Source of the DNA: a virus | IMG/VR virus record: IMGVR_UViG_3300001848_000034 | Location: 1-25,486 of that record | Direction: 5' to 3' (one strand) | Length of the DNA stretch: 25,486 bases | In this document: in pieces, positions 1-5,731 of the stretch | Layout: each line of letters starts with the position of its first letter | Numbering within the stretch: position 1 is the first letter of the stretch | The notes under the pieces: model-generated | Database searches by the model: none | What the model was told of the DNA's origin: nothing | Seen by the model: only the letters and a program-made list of their open reading frames with translations | Position numbers and translations under genes: made by a program

Positions 1-335
1 ATTCCATTATGACCTACAAGTTCATCAGCTTGATTAGCTATATTAATAAACTCCTGGAGTAATTTCTTATCATCCTGTTTAGAATCCCAATGTGCAAAGT
101 TTATTTCTTTATCATCCTCCCACTTCCAGCAAATACAAATGATAGCTCTTTCCTTTATGATATTAGTATAGTCAATATTCTTTTTATATCCTGCTTCCCA
201 AAATAAACCGATATTAGGACTTGTTTCTATGTCAAAAAATAATCTTCTTCTTTTGGTTTGTAATTGTTGTAATTCTTTTTCTTTTGGTACTTTAAGTACT
301 TTTTTTGATTTGTTTTTTTTGTTTTTGATAATCAT
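1..335 (-). CDS. DnaQ-like 3'-5' exonuclease domain protein (partial)
   Basis: This gene starts at 335 and runs off the left edge, so only about 111 N-terminal residues are visible. After a very basic leader of roughly 30 residues comes the Exo I motif DIETSP (D35, E37), then a hydrophobic strand and a W-x-W stretch, and at the window edge GHNG (H109, N110), which matches the Exo II motif GHNGxxFD. These are the hallmarks of the DEDD/RNase H-like exonuclease superfamily (DnaQ, YprB, polymerase exonuclease domains), which removes nucleotides from DNA 3' ends with two metal ions. The catalytic Asp of Exo II would lie just outside the window. The start overlaps the stop of the endolysin gene as ATGA, so the two are translationally coupled. 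A DNA-processing gene directly after lysis genes suggests that a replication module begins here. It could be a stand-alone exonuclease or the front of a polymerase; the family call is firm, the exact role is not. Confidence 0.8.
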   Translation of the reverse strand, partial: MIIKNKKNKSKKVLKVPKEKELQQLQTKRRRLFFDIETSPNIGLFWEAGYKKNIDYTNIIKERAIICICWKWEDDKEINFAHWDSKQDDKKLLQEFINIANQADELVGHNG

Positions 336-769
336 ATGGTAAAGTATAGGTTAGCTTCTTCTTTTCTCCTGTTCACTAATCCTTTTAATTCTTTACCATT
401 TGCAGTGATATACTTTGTTTCAAACCACATTCTTATTGCAGATGATGTAGAATTTGTATTAACTAAATTAAATAAAGTTTCTGATCCTCCGGTATTCCAG
501 GTATGAGAAACTAATGCATCAAACTGATTCTGATTTAAAGATACTTTAATTTTTTTATTTACAATACTTTCAAATTTAGGAAGCAGATTCTTGAACAAAT
601 CCTCAGCTCTTTGCTGAGTTATTTTATCTCCCTGTTTTACTTTGCTTCCATCCTCATAAAAGGTATTCCCAAATCCAATAGTCCAAAGTCCGGCAGGACA
701 TTTATAAGAATATAATTTGCAAGATTCCCATTTCTTAATAAGATTTATTCCTGCTGAACCGGTTGTCAT
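332..769 (-). CDS. Endolysin, GH24 T4-type lysozyme
   Basis: This 145-residue protein cleaves the glycan chains of peptidoglycan to lyse the host at the end of infection. Family signatures visible are the catalytic triad spaced E-x8-C-x5-T (E15, C24, T30), the GLWTIGFGNT segment around T30, and the C-terminal GLVNRR-x2-E block near residue 130. Cys replaces the Asp of T4 lysozyme at the second position, as is known for several lambdoid-type endolysins of this family. No N-terminal signal or SAR segment is present, so release to the periplasm should depend on a holin. The length is normal for a single-domain GH24 enzyme. The start is fixed by the ATGA overlap with the upstream spanin-like gene, and the stop overlaps the next start in the same way, so this is a tight cassette. 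Confidence 0.93.
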   Translation of the reverse strand: MTTGSAGINLIKKWESCKLYSYKCPAGLWTIGFGNTFYEDGSKVKQGDKITQQRAEDLFKNLLPKFESIVNKKIKVSLNQNQFDALVSHTWNTGGSETLFNLVNTNSTSSAIRMWFETKYITANGKELKGLVNRRKEEANLYFTI

Positions 770-1305
770 TTCTTGAGATTTCTAAATAAATGAAGTAATA
801 TTGAAACTATTAAAGCAATCAAAAAGTAAATATTCATCTTTGATGATCGGTCATATCTTTTATGAGCATCTTCTCTTTCTTCAATCATCCTTTGAATTGT
901 TTCTTTATCTGCACTGGATGAAACTATAACTGTATCATGAATAGCCGGAATCCTTTTAAATATGGTTCTATATCTGTAAATTATTTTAGTATATTTTTGT
1001 AAAAAAGTATCATATCTTTTAATAGTATCATATCTTGAAATAGTATCAGAAATAGTACCGAATACTGTATCAGTTATTTTAAGCTGATTTAAGCTATCTA
1101 ATTGCTGTTTAAGTACATTGTATTCACTTGAGTCAGATTTGCCTTTATTTTGGCTATATGGAAACCACAGAGCCATTCTATTTGAAACAAGTTCAGGATA
1201 GTTAATTTTTGCCTTATTTAATTGCCTATCAGCTTTCTTTGCAGTATAGCATCCTAAGATTCCTAATAAAAAAAATATCACTAAATATTTGGATAGTAAT
1301 TTCAT
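766..1305 (-). CDS. Unimolecular spanin-like lipoprotein (u-spanin)
   Basis: This 179-residue protein begins with a lipoprotein signal peptide: MKLLSKY, a hydrophobic run, and the lipobox ILGC with acylated C19. Residue +2 is Tyr, and there is no acidic surface-export signal after the Cys, so an inner-leaflet outer-membrane anchor is expected. The middle (about 40-155) is hydrophilic and helix/strand forming, with repeated short DT pairs around residues 79-125. A single transmembrane helix spans about 157-174 and is followed by a short basic tail. A lipidated N-terminus plus a C-terminal membrane helix is the defining architecture of u-spanins such as T1 gp11, which link outer and inner membranes and fuse them after peptidoglycan is cut. 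Overlap with the endolysin start supports a lysis role. I infer function from architecture and neighbours, not from sequence identity. An Rz-like component needing a separate partner is the main alternative, but no partner is seen. Confidence 0.72.
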   Translation of the reverse strand: MKLLSKYLVIFFLLGILGCYTAKKADRQLNKAKINYPELVSNRMALWFPYSQNKGKSDSSEYNVLKQQLDSLNQLKITDTVFGTISDTISRYDTIKRYDTFLQKYTKIIYRYRTIFKRIPAIHDTVIVSSSADKETIQRMIEEREDAHKRYDRSSKMNIYFLIALIVSILLHLFRNLKK

Positions 1306-1319
1306 CTTATTTATTTTTG
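1288..1319 (+). promoter_or_regulatory. Candidate Bacteroidota-type promoter, plus strand
   Basis: TTTG at 1288-1291 is followed by a 20 nt spacer and TATTTTTG at 1312-1319. This fits the published Bacteroidota primary-sigma consensus (TTTG, 19-21 nt, TAnnTTTG) at every fixed position. Transcription would start near 1326 and run rightwards into the gene-free region, opposite to all genes. The upstream half overlaps the first codons of the spanin-like gene. In such AT-rich DNA a match somewhere in the window is not rare, so the position in front of the structured gap is what gives it weight. Confidence 0.5.
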
Positions 1320-1322
1320 AAT

Positions 1323-1334
1323 TGAAATTGCATT
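1323..1334. repeat. 12-bp direct repeat, left copy
   Basis: TGAAATTGCATT here is repeated exactly at 1893-1904. The two copies lie 570 bp apart and bracket most of the gene-free region, including the first 91-bp repeat and nearly all of the second. They could be a duplication trace from insertion of the block, or AT-rich coincidence. Confidence 0.5.
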
Positions 1335-1360
1335 AAGGATTAGGGTAATAAATGAGAACC

Positions 1361-1390
1361 GGCTACCATTTCTATGGTGGCCTTTTTATT
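1361..1390 (+). terminator. Intrinsic terminator-like hairpin, plus strand
   Basis: GGCTACCAT (1361-1369) pairs with ATGGTGGCC (1374-1382) around a TTCT loop, giving nine pairs including one G-U. It is followed by five T residues and then ATT. On the minus strand the wobble becomes an A-C mismatch and no T run follows, so the orientation is plus. It lies about 35-65 nt after the predicted start of the plus-strand promoter, and would either define a very short RNA or act as an attenuator for a longer one. Confidence 0.55.
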
Positions 1391-1479
1391 ATCAGTGAGT
1401 TTGGTAAGGTACTTTTCAATCCCTTATCTCATCCATACAATCAGATGGTTCTTTCTTTGAACTAACCCTTTCACTGAAA
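1389..1479 (+). repeat. 91-bp perfect direct repeat, copy A (cloverleaf-like fold)
   Basis: This segment is identical base for base to 1807-1897. Its ends are inverted: TCAGTGA (1392-1398) pairs with TCACTGA (1471-1477). Inside, GGTAAGG (1403-1409) pairs with CCTTATC (1422-1428), and TGGTTC (1446-1451) pairs with GAACTA (1459-1464) around a seven-base pyrimidine loop. A weaker CATC/GATG arm (1430-1433 with 1444-1447) competes with that second hairpin. Both internal arms need a G-U pair on the plus strand that would be A-C on the minus strand, so a plus-strand RNA is the better reading. It is not a tRNA: no T-loop or acceptor-end sequence is present. Confidence 0.85.
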
Positions 1480-1484
1480 AAAAT

Positions 1485-1566
1485 AAGCAGTGGCTTGTAC
1501 TGGTTAAATCCAGTGAGACAAGTTTCATAAATTCACGTTTGAACATATTACTTTTTACCACTGCTT
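1485..1566 (+). other. Nested long stem inside the structured region
   Basis: AAGCAGTGG (1485-1493) pairs perfectly with CCACTGCTT (1558-1566). Directly inside its 5' arm, CTTGTACTGG (1494-1503) pairs with CCAGT (1510-1514) and ACAAG (1518-1522), leaving a GAG bulge and a six-base loop. The two stems would stack on each other. With no wobble pairs, this element alone does not indicate a strand. Confidence 0.65.
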
Positions 1567-1628
1567 TTAAATTGTAATGTGAGAGCTCACCCCACTCATA
1601 GAGCTTATACACTACATATATAATTATT

Positions 1629-1658
1629 TCTCTCGGCCCTACCCTAGAGATTTGTAGG
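1629..1658 (+). other. Possible H-type pseudoknot
   Basis: TCTCT (1629-1633) pairs with AGAGA (1646-1650). The loop between them contains CCTAC (1638-1642), which is complementary to GTAGG (1654-1658) just downstream. The interleaved 5-bp stems with short connecting loops meet the geometry of an H-type pseudoknot. Each stem is short, so chance pairing cannot be excluded. Confidence 0.35.
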
Positions 1659-1700
1659 AACAATAACTATAATGATGTGTAATTTTTTCCCCTCTGCACT

Positions 1701-1775
1701 CAGATGTAATAGCTGACAGTTCAGTTCATTTAAAACAATTTGTCCTATTAATAAGGATGTGCACTATTACATCTG
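1701..1775 (+). other. Perfect 12-bp inverted repeat
   Basis: CAGATGTAATAG (1701-1712) and CTATTACATCTG (1764-1775) are perfect reverse complements separated by 51 bases. The interval contains two smaller hairpins, CTGA/TCAG (1713-1716 with 1721-1724) and TCCT/AGGA (1743-1746 with 1754-1757). This is the longest uninterrupted stem in the gene-free region. It could be an RNA helix or a DNA cruciform/binding site. Confidence 0.65.
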
Positions 1776-1806
1776 TCCACCCTTGGGAAGTGGATTGTGG
1801 TGCATT

Positions 1807-1897
1807 TTATCAGTGAGTTTGGTAAGGTACTTTTCAATCCCTTATCTCATCCATACAATCAGATGGTTCTTTCTTTGAACTAACCCTTTCACTGAAA
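1807..1897 (+). repeat. 91-bp perfect direct repeat, copy B (cloverleaf-like fold)
   Basis: This copy is identical to 1389-1479, at a constant offset of 418 bases, so every stem listed for copy A is preserved. The identity stops sharply at both ends, close to the closing 7-bp stem (1810-1816 with 1889-1895), so the repeat unit and the folded unit coincide. A ten-base TGCATTTTAT runs into its left end at 1801-1810 and recurs at 1909-1918. Confidence 0.85.
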
Positions 1898-1904
1898 TTG
1901 CATT
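1893..1904. repeat. 12-bp direct repeat, right copy
   Basis: This is the second copy of TGAAATTGCATT (first at 1323-1334). It overlaps the last five bases of 91-bp repeat copy B and is followed at once by the related GAAATGCATT. Confidence 0.5.
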
Positions 1905-1967
1905 GAAATGCATTTTATGATGTGCATTATATTACTCAAAAAACACATTATTGTGTGATTTATACTA

Positions 1968-1994
1968 CATTATCGGTTTATTTCCGATATAATG
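1968..1994. other. Hairpin in the gap between holin-like gene and repeat B
   Basis: TATCGG (1971-1976) pairs with CCGATA (1984-1989) around a seven-base loop, and the stem extends by CAT/ATG across a two-base bulge. No T run follows on either strand, so it is not a classical terminator. A smaller CACA/TGTG hairpin lies at 1944-1955. The remaining sequence at 1898-2068 is AT-rich and holds no convincing ORF. Confidence 0.5.
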
Positions 1995-2038
1995 ACTGAA
2001 AATTCACACTTTAATATCAGTCAAATTCAGTCACAAAT

Positions 2039-2059
2039 ATTTGTCAAATTGTGACAAAT
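2039..2059. other. 8-bp hairpin just after the holin-like gene
   Basis: ATTTGTCA (2039-2046) pairs perfectly with TGACAAAT (2052-2059) around AATTG, ten bases past the stop of the holin-like gene. TCAGTCA occurs nearby at 2017-2023 and 2027-2033, with its reverse complement at 1993-1999. There is no T run on the minus strand, so termination is possible but weakly supported; a protein-binding site is an alternative. Confidence 0.4.
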
Positions 2060-2068
2060 TGGAACGGT

Positions 2069-2293
2069 TTAACCTTCTTTTTGGAATGCCTGACCTTTAC
2101 TATTAGTCAATAGGTTTTTAAGCAAATAACCCAAAGCAGAAGTCAAAGCAGTAGTTGCTATAAGATTCCAATCAAATGATAAACTTCCAGCTTGTACAGT
2201 TGTATAGATAACTGTCAATACAGAAGTTAATACTGCTAAAATCAATCCCTTACTTAAATCATTCAAATTAATGTTTAAAAATGGTGAATTCAT
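2069..2293 (-). CDS. Holin-like small membrane protein, two TM helices
   Basis: This 74-residue protein has two hydrophobic helices, about residues 15-35 and 43-61, separated by a short polar turn (GSLSFDW), then a basic/polar tail ending KGQAFQKEG. The size, topology and charged C-terminus fit class II holins, which form the lethal membrane lesion that lets the endolysin out. It sits just after a second small membrane gene and upstream, across the gene-free region, of the spanin and endolysin genes. Small two-helix proteins of this kind are common next to lysis genes in Bacteroidota phages. No catalytic motif is expected. Holin versus antiholin cannot be decided from sequence. Confidence 0.6.
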   Translation of the reverse strand: MNSPFLNINLNDLSKGLILAVLTSVLTVIYTTVQAGSLSFDWNLIATTALTSALGYLLKNLLTNSKGQAFQKEG

Positions 2294-2304
2294 ATATTGT
2301 TGTT

Positions 2305-2514
2305 TTAGTTTTCTAATTTAGTTATTCTCTTTTCATGATCCTCTACATCAGCACTCAATCTCTGAATATCTTTTGTATGACCTACATTATCAAGTAGTAT
2401 ATTCTCTACCTTCCTTTCAAATCTATCAAGCTTCTGAATGAATGTCTTACCTAAATATCCTACTATTCCAATTACAATAAGGATCAGCCAGTTGGTTAAT
2501 TCTTGTGGTGTCAT
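2305..2514 (-). CDS. Small membrane protein with coiled-coil tail (holin/antiholin candidate)
   Basis: This 69-residue protein has one N-terminal transmembrane helix (about residues 8-24) and then a charged amphipathic helix to the C-terminus with heptad-like spacing, ending KRITKLEN. This layout, one helix plus a cytoplasmic coiled coil, resembles the XhlA-type lysis accessory proteins, which work with a holin. It is the immediate upstream neighbour of the two-helix holin-like gene (11 bp gap) and starts one base after the stop of the 88-residue orphan gene upstream. I infer a lysis or holin-regulating role from architecture and place only. Confidence 0.5.
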   Translation of the reverse strand: MTPQELTNWLILIVIGIVGYLGKTFIQKLDRFERKVENILLDNVGHTKDIQRLSADVEDHEKRITKLEN

Positions 2515-2515
2515 T

Positions 2516-2782
2516 TTAATTATTTGATAGAGTTAAACCTAATTTATTACATGCCCAATTAATACAGTAACTATTATCAGCTCCCCATTGAGAATATTCA
2601 CTTTCAGTCATTGTCAAATTACCATTAAGTAAAGTTTTATAATTCATTGACTGATCTAAATCAGTTGTAAGCTCATAATAGAATGAAGCAGTAGTTGCAG
2701 TCATATCTAAAGTTAAACACTTTAAAATTAACTTTGTAGCTATTCCGGCAGTAGGGATATTTATAGGTTGTATATTTATCAT
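2516..2782 (-). CDS. Conserved-looking phage protein of unknown function
   Basis: I do not recognise a family for this 88-residue protein. It has no signal peptide or membrane segment. It looks mostly beta-stranded in its first half (ITKLILKCLTL-like strand, then TASFYYEL) and ends with a segment containing W-x-ADNSYCINWAC, with two Cys near the C-terminus. It lies between the tail fibre and the small lysis membrane genes, 29 bp after the fibre stop and one base before the next start. That position suggests a fibre-associated virion protein or fibre chaperone, which is an inference from place only. Confidence 0.55.
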   Translation of the reverse strand: MINIQPINIPTAGIATKLILKCLTLDMTATTASFYYELTTDLDQSMNYKTLLNGNLTMTESEYSQWGADNSYCINWACNKLGLTLSNN

Positions 2783-2811
2783 TGTTTTATATTTTAATTA
2801 ATTTATCAGTT

Positions 2812-5298
2812 TTACCAAGTTGCTATTGCCACTCTTTTCCATGTATTAGTTGCAGTACAGATATAGATATAGTTAGCATCAATTCTTATTTCTCCTGTTG
2901 TTCCTGTTGCAGTTGCTGAAGCTGGAGCAGTATTTAATGCTGATAAATAAAATTGAGTAGCTCTTGCAGTTCCATTTACATCAAGCATATAACCAGCATT
3001 AGTAGCAGTTCCTACCAATAATTTAGCTGAAGCAGTTACTCCTAATGTAGAAGGATTTATAATGACTGATCCATCAGCATAACATTGTAAAATATTTGCA
3101 GTATAATTTTGAACTACTCCGGCAGATGATCTTTCAGTATAATTTACTCTCCAAGCATTACTTGCTACTGTTGCACTATAAACATACTGCATATCAAATC
3201 CTGCATATCTTGAATTAGTCAATAAATTTGTCTGACCAAATGATATAGCAGCTCCATGAGCAGAGTTTGTACTTGAAGTATAAACACCTACTTTCATATC
3301 CCCATTATAAACATAAGAACCACTTTCATAGTTATTTCTTGCCATTGTTCCTGCTCCACCTCTGATAATATCCAATGGATTAGTAGGACTTGTAGTTCCT
3401 ACTCCTATTCTATCATTTGCTTGATCATAAGCAGAAGCACTACCAAATATTAATTTACCTTTTGTAGTATTAGAAGTAGATGATAATATCAAGTTATTAC
3501 TTGCAGCAGTTCCACCAATAACTGATTGACCACCTGAAACTCCTACTGATAAATTATTAGTTATTGTTCCTGATGTATTAGTTAAACCAGTTGAAAATGT
3601 TAAAGCATCTTGTTTTAAATTGATTCTGTTACTTAAAGAAGATGTATCTATTTTTCTTAAATATGGAGATAGCATATTTGCAGTATCAGAAATATTTATT
3701 TTAAGATTAACTGATGATGTCTTAGCATAATTAGTCAGCATATTTGCAGTATCTGATATTGACAATTTAGTATTAATTCTTGAACTTAAACTGGAAGTAT
3801 CTGAAGCATTCAATTTAGTATTTATTCTTGAACTTAAAGAAGCTGTATCAGAATAATTCATTTTTGATGTCAAATTTGTTTTAGTAGCAATAGTTGAAGT
3901 AGTATCTGAATATTTAACTGCAGTAGCTGATTTTTGATAATTAGTAAGCATGGAAGCAGTATCTGATACTTTTACATATCCATTCAAAGTTAATGTTCTA
4001 ACATAAGGACTTAACATAGAAGCAGTATCTGAATATTTAACTCTTGCATCAATTCTTGTGCTTAAAGTTGCAGTATCAGTTTTGAGAAGATATTTAGATA
4101 ACATTGTAGAAGTATCACTAATGTTCATTTTTAAGTTAATTCTTGAACTTAAAGAAGTAGTATCTGCTTTTCTTAAATAAGGATAAAGCATTGTACTTGT
4201 GTCGGAAATATTTACTTTATTTGCGACATTTGTTTTAGTAGCTATTAAAGAAGAAGTATCTACAACTGAATAAACATTTCTATTCTTCCATACCTTTTGA
4301 GTATCAGAATAAGCTAATATCTGATTATTTACTTTTGAAGTAATTAAAACATCATGAATCTCATCAAGTTCATATCCATTATGACATTTAACAAATATAC
4401 TTCCATTGCCTGAATTTGCTTTAATTACAACTCCTAAATAAACCATATGATATGGAGCTACTGGTTTAGTTTTAGTCCAATTTCCATTTATACTATCTAA
4501 ATAAATGATATCTCCATTTGAAAAAGCTGATGTATTTAATTTTTCAATCTTACCACTTAATATTACCCATCCAGTATCATTTGCATTAATAGTTCCTTTA
4601 ACAAATCCTAATGTATTTGCTGAAGTTGAATCATGCTTATTATTTGCTAATCTTACTGATGGAACATCAGAATTAGTTCCTGATGATCCCCATCTTACAA
4701 CTTGACCATTTGTTAATGTAACTCCGGCATCATTATGAATCTTAGCCATTAATATTACTGCAGTATCATTTCCAAATCTACCATTCTGTACTCCACCTGT
4801 ACTATCTTTAATCCCATATTCAGTTGAACCTATTTTATAAAAAATACTATCCTTACCATTTTTTCTATAAATATTATTAACCCATTTATTTGCAGTATCA
4901 GAAATATTAAGTTTTGTATTTACCAAACTGATTTTAGCATAAGGAGAAAGCATATTGGAAGTATCAGTTATATTCAACTTTAAATTTAAAGCAGATGTAT
5001 CAGCTTTACTATTAATCCTATTACTTAAAGAAGTAGTATCTATTCCTCCTATTTCTCCCCATGTAGCAGTTTTAGGATTGTATTTATAGAACTTATTATT
5101 GCATGAATCAAAAGCTATCGCAGCTTTCTTTGTTACATTAGATTTTAAAGTAGGAACTCCACATACTGTCGGAATACTTAAAGTAGAATCAAAAGCCATT
5201 CTATTAGCTCTATATCCATATTGAGGCATTTCCTGATATACTTGTCCTTTACTTACTAAACTAACTAAACAAAATAAAATAAATAATAATTTTCTCAT
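2812..5298 (-). CDS. Tail fibre / receptor-binding protein with N-terminal signal peptide
   Basis: This 828-residue protein is the likely host-recognition fibre. I start it at 5298, four bases after the first base of the upstream stop, rather than at a Met nine codons earlier inside the previous gene. It opens with a canonical Sec signal peptide (MRKLLFILF, hydrophobic core, cut near SKGQ). Next come a short N-terminal domain, a beta-rich domain at about 170-315 (an NGQVV turn and repeated short strands), and then about 230 residues of short repeats built on SSRINxKxNxSDT and SDTxxMLxxY, as in trimeric fibre shafts. The C-terminal part (about 580-828) carries MLDVNGTARATQFYLS and ends in a small domain with Tyr-rich IYICTATNTWKR, a terminal module common in Bacteroidota phage and prophage fibres. 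A secretion signal on a virion fibre is odd. Receptor specificity cannot be read from sequence. Confidence 0.78.
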   Translation of the reverse strand: MRKLLFILFCLVSLVSKGQVYQEMPQYGYRANRMAFDSTLSIPTVCGVPTLKSNVTKKAAIAFDSCNNKFYKYNPKTATWGEIGGIDTTSLSNRINSKADTSALNLKLNITDTSNMLSPYAKISLVNTKLNISDTANKWVNNIYRKNGKDSIFYKIGSTEYGIKDSTGGVQNGRFGNDTAVILMAKIHNDAGVTLTNGQVVRWGSSGTNSDVPSVRLANNKHDSTSANTLGFVKGTINANDTGWVILSGKIEKLNTSAFSNGDIIYLDSINGNWTKTKPVAPYHMVYLGVVIKANSGNGSIFVKCHNGYELDEIHDVLITSKVNNQILAYSDTQKVWKNRNVYSVVDTSSLIATKTNVANKVNISDTSTMLYPYLRKADTTSLSSRINLKMNISDTSTMLSKYLLKTDTATLSTRIDARVKYSDTASMLSPYVRTLTLNGYVKVSDTASMLTNYQKSATAVKYSDTTSTIATKTNLTSKMNYSDTASLSSRINTKLNASDTSSLSSRINTKLSISDTANMLTNYAKTSSVNLKINISDTANMLSPYLRKIDTSSLSNRINLKQDALTFSTGLTNTSGTITNNLSVGVSGGQSVIGGTAASNNLILSSTSNTTKGKLIFGSASAYDQANDRIGVGTTSPTNPLDIIRGGAGTMARNNYESGSYVYNGDMKVGVYTSSTNSAHGAAISFGQTNLLTNSRYAGFDMQYVYSATVASNAWRVNYTERSSAGVVQNYTANILQCYADGSVIINPSTLGVTASAKLLVGTATNAGYMLDVNGTARATQFYLSALNTAPASATATGTTGEIRIDANYIYICTATNTWKRVAIATW

Positions 5299-5299
5299 A

Positions 5300-5731
5300 T
5301 TATACCGGCATTGAACAAGCATCAAACTTTGATACTACACTTAAATTAAAAGTTAAATAAACTCCACTCAAATAATCTTCAAACTTCTCACTCACTGCAT
5401 CCCAACTAATAGTAGCATCTATTGTATAAGGATTACTTCCATTTCTTAATGTACTAATAATATCAGCAGCTATTGAATGCATATCACTAACTACATCAGT
5501 TTCAAATTCACTTTCTACTCCTGATTTATCTAAAAACCAAATCTCAATTTGATAGGTTTGTTCCCTACCAGCATTCAATTCACCCCTATTAATAGCAAAT
5601 GAAGCTAAAGGGAATACTGGTTGATTATCCCAATTTAACCACTCTATTGGAGTTGCAAACTTTACTGTGTGAATCATTTGATGACTTTCCAGCAGAGTTT
5701 GAATTTCCTTTACTACTTGATTGTATGTCAT
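5300..5731 (-). CDS. Tail terminator / tail completion-like protein
   Basis: This 143-residue protein has the length and alternating helix/strand pattern of tail-terminator proteins: an N-terminal helix (VVKEIQTLLESH), a strand-rich middle including YQIEIWFLDKSG, a long helix (DMHSIAADIISTLR) and C-terminal strands. Proteins of this type cap the tail tube and join it to the head. It lies between the connector and the fibre, in a block with the portal, which fits. There is no signature residue set, so the call rests on fold-like pattern and context. A 71-bp gap separates it from the connector gene. The ATG at 5731 is the first start after an in-frame stop a few codons upstream. Confidence 0.5.
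   Translation of the reverse strand: MTYNQVVKEIQTLLESHQMIHTVKFATPIEWLNWDNQPVFPLASFAINRGELNAGREQTYQIEIWFLDKSGVESEFETDVVSDMHSIAADIISTLRNGSNPYTIDATISWDAVSEKFEDYLSGVYLTFNLSVVSKFDACSMPV

Larger units (their letters stand above)
1389..1897 (+). ncRNA. Candidate structured non-coding RNA, plus strand, unknown class
   Basis: This gene-free block is dense in secondary structure. From left to right it has the branched 91-nt repeat, a nested stem at 1485-1566, a small hairpin at 1579-1590, a possible pseudoknot at 1629-1658, a perfect 12-bp stem enclosing two small hairpins at 1701-1775, a 5-bp hairpin at 1776-1794, and the second 91-nt repeat. The wobble pairs in these stems all favour the plus strand, and a plus-strand promoter candidate lies upstream. 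Repeated domains at both ends of a several-hundred-nucleotide RNA recall large ornate phage RNAs such as GOLLD and ROOL in general style only; I recognise no consensus of either. True ends are unknown: the 5' end may be near 1326 and hairpins continue to about 2060. The structure is seen directly; transcription is inferred. Confidence 0.5.

Noticed and set aside
1389-1479. tRNA or tmRNA gene in the cloverleaf-like repeat
   Set aside because: A 7-bp closing stem is present, but there is no T-loop consensus, no anticodon arm of normal geometry and no CCA-like end; arms have wrong sizes.
1424-1663. 79-residue minus-strand ORF in the gene-free region
   Set aside because: Its C-terminal codons lie in the 91-bp repeat and the rest covers the nested stem and pseudoknot. 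Its composition is not protein-like, and copy B of the repeat carries no matching ORF. The structured-RNA reading explains the sequence better.
1389-1897. Template/variable repeat pair of a diversity-generating retroelement
   Set aside because: The two repeats are identical with no adenine-specific differences, neither lies in the fibre gene, and no reverse transcriptase is present.
1389-1897. CRISPR array
   Set aside because: Only two copies, 91 bp long, separated by 327 bp of structured sequence; no cas genes.
5299-5325. Upstream Met for the tail fibre, nine codons earlier
   Set aside because: It lies within the end of the previous gene and would bury the signal peptide; the start at 5298 follows the upstream stop directly.
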